The notes below the pieces were generated by a model. That model was given only the letters and a program-made list of their open reading frames with translations, ran no database searches and was not told where the DNA came from. The translations under genes were made by a program, and so were the position numbers. DNA of 64,000 bases from a gamma proteobacterium SS-5 (lineage in GTDB: Bacteria; Pseudomonadota; Gammaproteobacteria; Chromatiales; Chromatiaceae), in the NCBI GenBank assembly GCA_009497875.2, contig CP032508.2, positions 3,550,001-3,614,000 on the forward strand, given 5' to 3'. Shown here in pieces: positions 1 to 15,558 of the stretch. Each line of letters opens with the position of its first letter. The first letter of the stretch is position 1.

Positions 1-879
1 CTCGGCCAGGTAGCCCTGGCCCGCGACATAGGCGCGGCCCTCAACCGTCGGCTGAGCCAGGCCCCGAACCTGCGCCTGCTCTGCCCGGCGCGGCTGCGGG
101 GCTTCACGCAAGAGGCCGATCAGGTGCGCCTGCGGATCGACCAGCAGGGCCAACAACTGGGCCTCGGTGCCAAGCTGCTGGTGGCCGCCGATGGGGCGGA
201 CTCACCCATCCGCCGCCAACTGGACATACCCACCCGGCACTGGCGCTATGGCCAACATGCCCTGGTGGCCAACCTCACCCCCGGCAGGCCCCACCAGGGC
301 CAGGCCTTTGAGCGCTTCACCGACAGCGGCCCCCTGGCCCTGCTGCCCATGCCGGGCAACCGCTGCGGCCTGGTCTGGACCTGCTGGGACGCGCAACGCG
401 ATGAACTGCTGGGGCTGGACGACGCCGCCTTTCTCGCCCGCCTGCAACAACGCTTCGGCCAGCGCCTGGGTCGCCTGCACAGTCTGGGCCAGCGCGCCGC
501 CTATCCCCTGCGCCTGATGCAGGTGCGCCAGCACTACCGCCAGCGGGTGGTACTGCTGGGCAACGCGGCCCACGCCCTGCACCCCATCGCCGGTCAAGGC
601 TTCAACCTGGGCCTGCGCGATTGCGCCGTGCTGGCCGAAATACTGAGCAGCGGCCGCAGCCAGGGGATCGACCCCGGCAGCCCGACCCTGCTCGACCGCT
701 ACGCCCGGCAACGGGATACCGACCAGCAGGCCACCGGCCTGTTCACCGACCTGCTGGCGCGCCTGTTCACAAGCCCCCTGCCGCCGCTGAAACTGGGCCG
801 CAACCTGGGCCTGCTGGCGCTGGATTTGTTGCCGCCGCTAAAGCAGGCCCTGGCGCGGCGGGCGATGGGATTCAGATAA
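1..879 (+). CDS. ubiH: UbiH, 2-octaprenyl-6-methoxyphenol hydroxylase (5' end outside window)
   Basis: FAD-dependent aromatic hydroxylase of ubiquinone biosynthesis. The frame is open from base 1, so the N-terminal FAD-binding part lies outside the window and 292 residues are visible. The second FAD motif region is seen as VAADGADSPIRRQL. The third is GNAAHALHPIAGQGFNLGLRD, in which Asn replaces the usual Asp of GD; this variant is typical of UbiH rather than UbiI/UbiF. A second family member follows 38 bases downstream on the same strand, the same ubiH-ubiI order as in E. coli. The assignment to UbiH among the UbiH/UbiI/UbiF paralogues rests on the GNAA variant and on gene order. Confidence 0.9.
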   Translation, partial: LGQVALARDIGAALNRRLSQAPNLRLLCPARLRGFTQEADQVRLRIDQQGQQLGLGAKLLVAADGADSPIRRQLDIPTRHWRYGQHALVANLTPGRPHQGQAFERFTDSGPLALLPMPGNRCGLVWTCWDAQRDELLGLDDAAFLARLQQRFGQRLGRLHSLGQRAAYPLRLMQVRQHYRQRVVLLGNAAHALHPIAGQGFNLGLRDCAVLAEILSSGRSQGIDPGSPTLLDRYARQRDTDQQATGLFTDLLARLFTSPLPPLKLGRNLGLLALDLLPPLKQALARRAMGFR

Positions 880-917
880 CAGAGGACAGAGGGCTGAAGG
901 CTGAGGGCTGAGTACAG
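880..917 (+). repeat. purine-rich GACAGAGG-type low-complexity spacer
   Basis: The 38 bases between ubiH and ubiI are a degenerate run of AGAGGACAGAGGGCTGAAGG-like words ending directly at the ubiI ATG. The same word family occurs at 38417-38445, 38516-38560, 38614-38638, 41672-41690, 47447-47475 and 62267-62303. Here the tract supplies the only Shine-Dalgarno-like purines before ubiI. Confidence 0.6.
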
Positions 918-2135
918 ATGACAGATGAACAGAAGTTTGATGTAGCCATCGTCGGTGGCGGCATGGTCGGCGCGGCGCTGGCCTGCGCCCTGGGGCGCGA
1001 GGGCTTTCGCCTGGCCCTGATCGAGGGCCGCGAGCCACAGCGGCACTGGCCCGCCGCAGAGATCGACCTGCGTGTCTCCGCCCTCACCCGTGCCTCGGAG
1101 AACCTATTGCGCAATCTGGCTGCCTGGCCCACCATGCAGCGGATGCGCGTCAGCCCCTACCGGCGCATGGCGGTGTGGGATGCCGGCAGCAACGCCGCCA
1201 TCCGCTTCGACTGCGCCGAGATCGGCGAGGACAACCTGGGCCACATCGTCGAAAACCGGGTCACCCGGCTGGCCCTCTGGCAACAGCTGGAAACACTGGA
1301 GGGGGTCAGGCTGTTCTGTCCCAATCGCGTATGCGGGCTGGATCGGCAAGGGCGCTGCCTGAGCCTGGAGAAGGGCCAGCGGATCCAGGCCGGGCTGATC
1401 GTCGCTGCCGATGGCCGTGACTCGCCCCTGCGCCAGATGGCCGACATAGAGGTACACGGCTGGGCCTACAACCAGCACGCCCTGGTGGCCACCGTCAGCC
1501 CAGCGGGGGATCACCAGCACACTGCCTGGCAGCGGTTCCTGCCGACCGGCCCGCTGGCCTTGCTACCCCTCGACGATGGCCGCTGCTCCATTGTCTGGAG
1601 CACCAGCCCGGACCAGGCGCAACGGCTACTCAGGCTGGATGAGACCGAGTTCCTGCGCCAACTGACCCAGGCCAGCCAGGCCCGTCTGGGCCAGATCATT
1701 GCGGTGGGACCGCGCGCCGTCTTCCCACTGCGCCTGCAACATGCCCTGCCCTATGTACGCGAAGGCCTGGCTCTGGTGGGTGATGCCGCCCACGCCATCC
1801 ACCCGCTGGCGGGGCAAGGGGTCAATCTGGGGTTTCTCGATGCCGCCGCCCTGACCCAAGCCCTGCTGGAGGGCCGCGCCGCCGGTCGCGCCCCCGGCCA
1901 CCTGCGCGATCTGCGCCGCTACGAGCGCATGCGCAAGGGCGACAACCTGGCCATGCAGCTGGCCATGGACGGCCTCAAGCGCCTGTTCACTAACCGCAAT
2001 CCCCTGCTCGGCCTGGCCCGCGGCCTGGGCCTGAGGCTGGCCGACGGGGCGCGTCCCATCAACCAGGCCCTGATGCGCCGCGCCCTCGGCCTGGAGGGCG
2101 AGCTGCCTCCCCTGAGCCAGCGGCCGCTGGACTGA
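918..2135 (+). CDS. ubiI: UbiI-like ubiquinone biosynthesis FAD-dependent hydroxylase
   Basis: 405-residue flavoprotein monooxygenase of the UbiH/UbiF/VisC/COQ6 family, expected to hydroxylate C5 of the octaprenylphenol ring. The N-terminal dinucleotide fold is VAIVGGGMVGAALA (about residues 9-22). The central motif is VAADGRDSPLRQM, and the C-terminal FAD motif is GDAAHAIHPLAGQGVNLGF. The GD and the VNLGF ending fit UbiI (VisC) better than UbiH. The length matches the family. ATG 918 gives a start immediately before the Rossmann strand. It follows ubiH and is followed two bases later by the MoxR gene, so the three may be co-transcribed. UbiF-type C6 hydroxylation cannot be excluded. Confidence 0.88.
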   Translation: MTDEQKFDVAIVGGGMVGAALACALGREGFRLALIEGREPQRHWPAAEIDLRVSALTRASENLLRNLAAWPTMQRMRVSPYRRMAVWDAGSNAAIRFDCAEIGEDNLGHIVENRVTRLALWQQLETLEGVRLFCPNRVCGLDRQGRCLSLEKGQRIQAGLIVAADGRDSPLRQMADIEVHGWAYNQHALVATVSPAGDHQHTAWQRFLPTGPLALLPLDDGRCSIVWSTSPDQAQRLLRLDETEFLRQLTQASQARLGQIIAVGPRAVFPLRLQHALPYVREGLALVGDAAHAIHPLAGQGVNLGFLDAAALTQALLEGRAAGRAPGHLRDLRRYERMRKGDNLAMQLAMDGLKRLFTNRNPLLGLARGLGLRLADGARPINQALMRRALGLEGELPPLSQRPLD

Positions 2136-2137
2136 TC

Positions 2138-3073
2138 ATGGCGCAGCCATACGACAGCCTGAAGGCGCTGCAAAGCAACCTGGGTGGGGTGCTCCAGGGC
2201 CAGCAAGCAGCCTGCGAGCGCCTGCTGGTGGGCCTGATCAGCGGTGGCCATATCCTGCTGGAGGACGTACCCGGTACCGGCAAGACCACCCTGGCCAAGG
2301 CCCTGGCACGTTCCATCGACGCCGAGTTCTGCCGCATCCAGTTCACCCCGGACCTGCTGCCCTCGGATATCCTCGGCGTATCCGTGTATGACCCATCCAA
2401 CCGGCAGTTTCACTTCCGCCCCGGCCCCATCTTCAGCCAGATCCTGCTGGCCGACGAGATCAACCGCGCCTCGCCGCGCACCCAATCGGCCCTGCTGGAG
2501 GCCATGGCCGAGGGTCAGGTCAGCGTCGAGGGCCAGGCACGGCCACTGGATGGGCTGTTCTGCGTCATCGCCACCCAGAATCCGGTGGAATTCCACGGCA
2601 CCTACCCCCTGCCGGAGGCGCAGATGGACCGCTTCGCCCTGCGTTTCGCCCTCGGCTACCCCAGCCTGGAGCAAGAGGTGGAATTACTGGAACAACAGCG
2701 CCAGGGCCAGCCGCTGGACGCATTGCAACCGGTGGTCAGTCCCGCGCAGATCCTGCAACTGCGCCAGCTCAGCCAGCAGATCGAGGTCAGCGAACCGGTG
2801 CGCCGCTACATCGCCGAGCTGGTCAGGCGCACCCGCACCTTGGAGGGCGTAACCCTGGGTGCCGGCATCCGCGCCTCCCTGGCGCTGATGAAGACAGCCC
2901 AGGCCCTGGCCCTGCTGCAAGGGCATGATTTCGTCAGCCCCGACCAGGTGCAGGCGCTGGCAATCCCGGTCATCGCCCACCGCCTGGGCCTGGACAGCCA
3001 AGCCCGCTTCGGCGGCCCAAGCGCCGAGATGCGGGTGGAGCAATTGCTGCACCAGCTAACCCCACCGCTATAA
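2138..3073 (+). CDS. MoxR-family AAA+ ATPase
   Basis: 311-residue MoxR-type AAA+ chaperone ATPase. Walker A is EDVPGTGKTTLAKAL (about residues 42-56). Walker B is LLADEINRA, followed by the sensor region CVIATQNPVEFHGTYPLPEAQMDRF, which is diagnostic of MoxR. The C-terminal lid runs to the end, and the length is usual. MoxR ATPases normally sit beside DUF58 and VWA-domain genes and help insert cofactors or mature complexes. Here no such partner follows; the next gene is an oppositely oriented methyltransferase. The start is two bases after the ubiI stop, suggesting translational coupling. The substrate is unknown. Confidence 0.9.
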   Translation: MAQPYDSLKALQSNLGGVLQGQQAACERLLVGLISGGHILLEDVPGTGKTTLAKALARSIDAEFCRIQFTPDLLPSDILGVSVYDPSNRQFHFRPGPIFSQILLADEINRASPRTQSALLEAMAEGQVSVEGQARPLDGLFCVIATQNPVEFHGTYPLPEAQMDRFALRFALGYPSLEQEVELLEQQRQGQPLDALQPVVSPAQILQLRQLSQQIEVSEPVRRYIAELVRRTRTLEGVTLGAGIRASLALMKTAQALALLQGHDFVSPDQVQALAIPVIAHRLGLDSQARFGGPSAEMRVEQLLHQLTPPL

Positions 3074-3165
3074 AAATCGCCCTGATTACCCCTGTATCTC
3101 AGCCATGATCTCGGCTTGGCTGGCCGTGCACGTCCTGGGCCGGGAGGCCGACTTTGCCGTGCGGC

Positions 3166-3245
3166 ATAGGGCGGGCCGTGCCCGCCGCCAAGCCACGGCC
3201 ACGAAGCCTGCCCCGTGGTTGCTCGGCGGCCACGGGCCGCCCTAT
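3166..3245. repeat. GC-rich palindromic element, ATAGGGCGGSCC family, copy 1
   Basis: An 80-base element starting ATAGGGCGGGCC and ending GGCCGCCCTAT, so its ends are inverted repeats. Other copies lie at 5742-5826, 20182-20269 and 57475-57552, with a half copy at 6066-6089. This copy and the 57.5-kb copy also share about 35 bases beyond the right end (through GAGATTTGTGGGTAATCAGG). The rest of the 3074-3324 gap holds no gene that I can support. Confidence 0.75.
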
Positions 3246-3324
3246 TCGATGGGCTGAGATTTGTGGGTAATCAGGAAAATCGTTCACTGAGCGAAGCCGA
3301 AGCGAGCACTCCGACCAGCCGCCA

Positions 3325-3924
3325 TCAAACTGCTTCCAGCGCATAACCCAATTCACAGTTGCCGTTGGCGCGGTGCAGCTCCAGGGCCTCAGCCGTGGGC
3401 CAACGCCAGGCCGGGCCAGCGAACAACCGCCGCATCTGCCCCAAATCGCAGTGAAAGGGCGGCCCAACCTCCTGCCCCGTCTGCATGAACAGGGCATAGA
3501 GCCGACCGCCGGGCCTGAGCCAGCGATGCAGGCGCTGGGCATAGTCCGCCCAATGCTCCGGGGCCAGGGCGCACAGACAGGTCTGCTCATAGATGAAATC
3601 AAACCGCCCGGCCGGTTCCCAATGCAGCAGATCGGCCTGCACCACCTCGGCCTGCAAACCGGACTCGGCCAGGGCCTGCCTCAGCCGCGCCAGCGGGGTT
3701 GGCGCAATATCCACCGCGGTGACCTCATGCCCGGCCTGCGCCAGCACGCCAATCTCATGGCCATGACCACAGCCGGGCACCAGCACCCGTCCCGGCGGCA
3801 TGGACTCCAGCCAATGGTCCAGGGCGGTACTGGGGCCGCCCTGGTCCCAGCCGGTGCTACCCTGCCGATAGCGTTGTTCCCACTGGGTCTGGCGCTGGGG
3901 GTCTATGGGGTACTCGGATTTCAT
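3325..3924 (-). CDS. class I SAM-dependent methyltransferase, TPMT-like
   Basis: 199-residue methyltransferase. It has the entry motif YRQGSTGWDQGGPSTAL seen in thiopurine-methyltransferase-like proteins. SAM motif I is VLVPGCGHGHEIGVLA, the acidic VDIAPTPL follows strand 2, and the motif II/III region is DFIYEQTCLCALAPE then LRPGGRLYALFM. Members act on small thiol, selenium or tellurium compounds; the substrate here is not predictable. Two in-frame ATGs lie side by side at 3927 and 3924. The second sits at a better distance from the GAGG ribosome-binding sequence, so it is preferred. The gene converges on the MoxR gene, with a repeat-filled spacer between. Confidence 0.82.
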   Translation of the reverse strand: MKSEYPIDPQRQTQWEQRYRQGSTGWDQGGPSTALDHWLESMPPGRVLVPGCGHGHEIGVLAQAGHEVTAVDIAPTPLARLRQALAESGLQAEVVQADLLHWEPAGRFDFIYEQTCLCALAPEHWADYAQRLHRWLRPGGRLYALFMQTGQEVGPPFHCDLGQMRRLFAGPAWRWPTAEALELHRANGNCELGYALEAV

Positions 3925-4120
3925 CATTACCTCGGTCTGATCAGCGGCCCAGGTTGCAGGGCCTAAGGCGGCAAAGCCTACCCCGCCAGGGGCGACGGAG
4001 ACAAGAAAGGCAGCAGAATGTGTCGATGAACCCGCTTTTTATCACCGCCATCGCCAAGAAGGTGCCTGCGCTGAAGACCTTCCGCGAGCGGCAGGCACGC
4101 GGTGATCTGGCGGCCAGCAC

Positions 4121-5722
4121 CTACTCCGATTCCGGCAGCGGGCCGCCCCATGCGTATGGGCCATCTGCCCTTCCTTGGCCCAGGGTTTCCACCTCAAAGG
4201 CAATCAGATTACGCTGCTCCTTGCTGAACTCGATGCCGATAAGGTGAATCGGCTGATTGAGGGCTTGGTACTTCTCGGCATAGTTCTTGATCTTCAGCTG
4301 CCCCAGCGCCTTGCCCTCCGGCACCAGCTCGACCACTTTGAACTCGAACAGATAAACCTGTTGATTGAACAAAACGGCCATATCCAGCCGGCCTTGGTTG
4401 GTGGCATCCTCCAGGCGAATATCCAGCCCCAGGGCGGCGAAGTGGCTGTAGAAGACGCTGGCCCAGTAGCCTTCGTATTGGGTGATGGGGTTGTTGCGGT
4501 ACCAGTCGTGGGGGATGCTGGCGTAGAGGCTGTGGAAGTGCTGGTGTAGTCGCTCGAAGTCGCCGCTCATCAGGCTGTCGTAGAGGCGGCTCATGCCCCG
4601 GCTGGCCTGGCTGGGATCACCCATCAGCGCCTTGGTCAGGGAGTTGTTCAGGGCGCTGCGCACCTCCAGATTGGGGTAGCCGAGCTGGTAGTCGATACGG
4701 GCACCCGTATGGCGCTGACCCTGGATGGTCAGGTAGCCGGTCTGCCAGAGCAGGGCCTCGGTGCTGATGTGATCGATATCGAACGAACCCAGCAGATCCT
4801 CGTCACCGCTCAGGGACTCCAGATTTGGGCTGAAGACACCCCGGCCAGTCATCACATCGATCAAAAAGGTCGGCGTGCCGGTTTCAAACCAGTAGCAACG
4901 GAAAAGGTGGCTATCGAACAACAGCAGCAGGTCGTAGGGGTTATACACCGCCTCGCCGGTCCAGTTGTAGCCATTGTACCAATCGCGAATTTGCTGCCGA
5001 TCCAGGCCTTCCAGCTCGGGGGCGAATACCTCATCCAGGTCATCTTCCGTATAACCGCAGATCGCCGAATAGCCGACATTCAGGGTGATGTCTTCCAGAT
5101 TGTTCAGGCCGGAGAAGATGCTCACCTTGCTGAACTTGGACACGCCGGTGATGAAGGCGAATTTGATCTGGGCGTCGTTGTCCTTGATCACTGAATAGAG
5201 GTTACGCAGACCATCGCGCATCTCGCGGGCCAGCTCGGGTTGGGTCAGGTTATCGACGATGGGCTTGTCGTATTCGTCCACCAGAATGACCACGCGCTGG
5301 CCGTATTTTTGCTCGGCGCTCTGGATCAGCTCGGCAAAACAGCCCGGAGCGGTGGGTTGGCGGCAGGTGATGCCCAGCTTGGCCTGGTTGATATCGAGCA
5401 ATTCGCGGAACTTGGCCTCTAGCTGCGCCCGATCGCGCATCAGGCCACCGCCAAAGCTCAGGCGAATAACGGGATACTTGATGCCCCAATCCCAGTGCTC
5501 ATGGGCATAGAGACCGCGAAACAGCGGCTCATTGGCCTGAAACAGCTCGGCCAGGGTATCGAGAAAAAGGGATTTGCCAAAGCGGCGTGGGCGGGATAGG
5601 AAGTAATAGCTGCCCTCTTCGATCAACTGCAGGGCAAAGGGGGTTTTGTCCACATAGTAATAGTCCTCGCCACGGATCTTGGCGAAGGTGTAGATGCCGG
5701 TAGGGAGTTTTTTGCGTTTCAT
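4121..5722 (-). CDS. AAA-ATPase / PD-(D/E)XK nuclease-like protein (DUF1703 type), paralogue A
   Basis: 533-residue protein of the AAA-ATPase_like plus PDDEXK_9 architecture. Near the N-terminus is YYVDKTPFALQLIEEGSYYFLSRPRRFGKSLFLDTL, the entry segment plus a P-loop (RPRRFGKSL). Walker B is VVILVDEYDKP (about residue 130). A nuclease-like core GRLDMAVLFNQQVYLFEFK (about residue 450) gives the D...ExK signature. The start MKRKKLP at 5722 is chosen because paralogues B and C begin M(K/E)RKKLP. A farther in-frame ATG at 5743 lies inside a repeat. The usual stop after EQRNL...VETLG has been lost, so the protein reads 17 residues into flanking DNA. The biological role of this family is unknown. 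Residues from about 285 to 385 match paralogue C, while both ends match B. Confidence 0.85.
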   Translation of the reverse strand: MKRKKLPTGIYTFAKIRGEDYYYVDKTPFALQLIEEGSYYFLSRPRRFGKSLFLDTLAELFQANEPLFRGLYAHEHWDWGIKYPVIRLSFGGGLMRDRAQLEAKFRELLDINQAKLGITCRQPTAPGCFAELIQSAEQKYGQRVVILVDEYDKPIVDNLTQPELAREMRDGLRNLYSVIKDNDAQIKFAFITGVSKFSKVSIFSGLNNLEDITLNVGYSAICGYTEDDLDEVFAPELEGLDRQQIRDWYNGYNWTGEAVYNPYDLLLLFDSHLFRCYWFETGTPTFLIDVMTGRGVFSPNLESLSGDEDLLGSFDIDHISTEALLWQTGYLTIQGQRHTGARIDYQLGYPNLEVRSALNNSLTKALMGDPSQASRGMSRLYDSLMSGDFERLHQHFHSLYASIPHDWYRNNPITQYEGYWASVFYSHFAALGLDIRLEDATNQGRLDMAVLFNQQVYLFEFKVVELVPEGKALGQLKIKNYAEKYQALNQPIHLIGIEFSKEQRNLIAFEVETLGQGRADGPYAWGGPLPESE

Positions 5723-5741
5723 GGCCCAATCATAGCACCGC

Positions 5742-5826
5742 ATAGGGCGGGCCGCGCCCGCCGTTGGGTCGATTCAGCTGGGGCAAGCCCCTCTTGCAGC
5801 GGCACGGCGGCCAGGGGCCGCCCTAT
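5742..5826. repeat. ATAGGGCGGSCC palindromic element, copy 2
   Basis: 85-base copy of the palindromic family, directly upstream of paralogue A. It begins ATAGGGCGGGCCGCGCCCGC and ends GGCCGCCCTAT. It is nearly identical in its outer parts to the copy at 20182-20269, which sits at the same place relative to paralogue B. Confidence 0.75.
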
Positions 5827-6060
5827 GGGTTATGGCGCTATGGATCGGCTATGTCTGGACTTGCTGTGAAACACCCTTGCCGTTGCAACGCATCCTGGGA
5901 GCTCCGAGCGCTGGCTCGGAGGTGAGTGTTAGCCCGGATGGAGTGCAGCGCCGTCCTGAGCCTGTCGAAGGGCGGAATCCGGGGTTGGTCCCAGTCCAGT
6001 GCGACCCGCGACGCAGCGCGTCGCCCCTGGGTACCCACGCAGCGCGTGGGCACCAGAAAA
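5827..6060. repeat. long duplicated intergenic segment, copy 1 (pair at 20270-20503)
   Basis: About 234 bases almost identical to 20270-20503. It contains three tight hairpins: CTCCGAG/CTCGGAG, GCGACGC-AGC-GCGTCGC and CCCACGC-AGC-GCGTGGG. It also has the word CCTGAGCCTGTCGAAGG, which is common in proteobacterial intergenic repeats. No coding frame here is convincing. With the palindromic element it forms the upstream part of the duplication that includes the DUF1703 gene. A half palindromic element (ATAGGGCGGGCCGCGCCCGC) follows at 6066-6089, just before the giant gene's stop. Confidence 0.8.
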
Positions 6061-6105
6061 GGCCGATAGGGCGGGCCGCGCCCGCCGCTGATCCCACTAC
6101 TGGTC

Positions 6106-13119
<7,014 letters not shown>

Positions 13120-13206
13120 GGGGCTTCTCTCTAAGGGGTACAAAAACATCGATTATCACGATCCTTATCCTAGTCCTGTTTGCCCGAATCACAACCATCG
13201 AAATAC

Positions 13207-13236
13207 ATCAAAATCTATCAAAATCAATCATATCAG
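13207..13236 (-). promoter_or_regulatory. period-10 direct repeats, possible response-regulator site
   Basis: On the + strand three consecutive 10-base words read ATCAAAATCT, ATCAAAATCA and ATCATATCAG, about 90 bases upstream of the giant gene's start. A related pair (CTGTCAAAAC, CTGTCAATCG) lies about 65 bases upstream of the second giant gene. Tandem direct repeats with a period near 10-11 are usual for OmpR/PhoB-family regulators, and such a gene lies in each neighbourhood. The function is inferred. The rest of 13120-13453 is AT-rich and holds no gene that I can support. Confidence 0.35.
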
Positions 13237-13453
13237 GCCGAACAAAGCCGGCTCAGGATTGACTCGACTGGAACAGATGTCCACTTTAAGTGTTGCATGT
13301 TTTTGTATATAAAAGGACAAATTAAAATCTATCAGAATGTCACAATTCCAAGCGGTGACCTTTTCCTATTGCGGTATCTGGGCGCAAGGTTTCGCGCCAC
13401 CGGGTTGATCTCGCTATCATTGGGGTTCCGATGCGTTTCAGGCGAGATGATCC

Positions 13454-15488
13454 ATGCCCCCCTGTTTGCAGTTCCCGCGTTTTTCACTGCTGCTGTTGTT
13501 GGCCTTGTTGGCCTGGCAGGGGGTTGCCTAGGGGGGCTCCGGGCCGGTGGTGGCTCGCGAGGGGGTGTTGAGCCTGGCGGGGCATCTGGCGTTTCTTGAT
13601 GATGCCGAGGGCGAGCTGGACCTGGCCGCAGTGCTGGGCGGGGCCGCCGAGGGCTTCCGGCCCCTGCCGGGCTTTATCAATCGGGGCTATACCGGTGCGG
13701 TGAGTTGGTTACGCTTGCGCGTGGCATTCGATGCGAATTCGCCCGATAAGCTGACCCTGTGGATGGATCCGCCCTATCTGGACCGGGTGGATGTGTGGGT
13801 GCAACGGGGGGGCCGATCCCGCCGACCCGGACAGTTATGTGCACAAGCGACTGGGCGACTAGGAGCGGATCACCGATGCGCTGAACCGGCATCCGCGTCT
13901 GCTGCTGCGCATGGAACCGAGCGCACCCGATGAGCAGTGGGTGTTTATCCGCGTGCAGAGCAAGGGCGCGCTGACGCTGCGCGCCTTTCTCATGGGCCCG
14001 CAGGCGCTGGCCGCCGAGACCCAGCGGGTGGTGCTGATCCAGGGCGGTTATCTGGCCATCACCCTGACCCTGACGTTGATCAACGGCCTGCTGGCGCTGC
14101 GCCTGCGCGATCTGTTCTACGGCTGGTACAGCGCCTATATCGCCACCCTCTGCTTCGGCTACCTGGGGATAGAGGGGATGCTGCGCCTGCTCTGGCCGGC
14201 GGCAGTGCCATTGTTCGGCGACTTCCTGGTGGCGCTGGCTACCGGCCTCGGCTTTGCCACCTTTGCGCTGTTCATCATGCGGCTGTTCGAGACCCGCCGG
14301 CGCAACCCCCGGATTCATCGTGGCCTGCAGGCTGTCGTGGCCCTCGGGGTGCTGAGTTTTCTCAGTGGTACGACGCCCTACTACAACCTCTTTGTCCAGC
14401 CCCTGGCGACCACGGGTCTGTTCCTCGTGTTTCTCTACATGGGCATGGCCTGGATGCACATGCGCCAGGGCCTGGTCGCCGGGCGGTTGTTTTTCAGCGC
14501 CTTTTCCATTACCGCCGTTGGCGCCATGATCACCTTTATGGGTATGCTCGGGCTGCTGCCGAGCACCGAGTTGACCCGCTACGCGTTGCAGTACAGTTCG
14601 GTGTTCCACATGATCCTGATGACCCTGGCCTTGTCGGAGCGGGTGTTGGCGGCGGAGGCGGCGGCCCTGGAGGCGGCGCAGGCGGCGGAGGGCAAGGCGG
14701 TGGCCCTGGCGCGGGAGATGACCCGGAACCTGGTGGAGAAGCAGGCGCAGTTGCAGGAGGCGCTGACCTCAGAGCAGACCCTCCGCGCGGAGCAGCGCCA
14801 GTTCATCGACACCATCAGCCACGAGTACCGCACGCCCCTGTCCATCGTGCGCACCCACCTGGACGTTCTCGACGGCAAGGGGCGGATTGAACAGGAACGC
14901 ATGGCGGTACTGAACAAGGCGATGGGACGTCTGCAGGGATTATTCAGCGAGGCGCTGCAGACCCACCGGCAGGGGCGTCCGCCGCAGGTGCGGCTACAGC
15001 GGGTGGACCTGGCACCGCTGTTGAACGGCGCGGTGGCCGATTTTCGTCAACTACACCCCGATTGCCCGATCGTCTATCGGCCCCTGTCCGAGCCGCTGCC
15101 CCTGATGCTCGACCCGGGCCTGTTCCAGGTGGTGGTGGAGAATCTGCTCGGCAACGCCTCGCGTTACCGCTATCCGGTCGATGGGGCGTATCCGGTCGAA
15201 CTGGAACTGGTGCTGGAGGCCGATGCGGTGCGGTTGCGTTTCGGCAACGCCGTCGATCCAGGCAAGCCGTTACAGCGGGAGGCGCTGTTCGAGCGATTTG
15301 TACGGGGGGCCACGGGCGGCGGTCGGCCCGGCATGGGCTTGGGCCTCTACCTGGTGCGGCGGATCGTGCAGGATATGTCCGGTGAGGTCCATATTCTGGA
15401 TACGCCCAGGGATCGCTTCCTGATCGAGGTGTGCCTGCCTCGCCAGGGTGGCGCGACGGGTCAACCCGCCGGCGTGACGGCGGCATGA
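13454..15488 (+). pseudogene. 7TMR-DISM sensor histidine kinase, N-terminal part disrupted
   Basis: Reading from ATG 13454 gives a signal peptide (MPPCLQFPRFSLLLLLALLA), then an amber codon at 13529. The extracellular 7TMR-DISM-type domain continues in the same frame to a 7-G run at 13806-13812, where the frame shifts by one; six Gs would restore it. A second amber follows at 13860. After that the frame is intact: ATG 13911 begins a 525-residue product with seven hydrophobic segments, a dimerisation box FIDTISHEYRTPLSIV, an N box VVENLLGNASRYRYP and a G box GMGLGLYLVRRIV. The kinase module therefore looks sound while signal peptide and sensor domain are broken. A truncated kinase could still be made from 13911. 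A response regulator follows 70 bases later. The gene diverges from the giant protein. Confidence 0.8.
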
Positions 15489-15558
15489 TGGCCCTCGAAG
15501 ATTCCATGCGGTGTCGGCCCGTCGCCGTCGTTCCTCTTGATTCAGGGAGTTCCTGCCC

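Noticed and set aside
4026-4146. Small + strand gene starting MNPLFITAIAKKV
   Set aside because: It has a plausible start but runs into the antisense of the DUF1703 gene after about 40 codons; no ribosome site or family supports it, so it is only mentioned as a possible truncated remnant.
13529-13862. Amber read-through (recoded TAG) in the sensor kinase
   Set aside because: A G-run frameshift lies between the two TAG codons, and TAG is used as an ordinary stop in kdsC, lptC and other genes here; gene decay is simpler.
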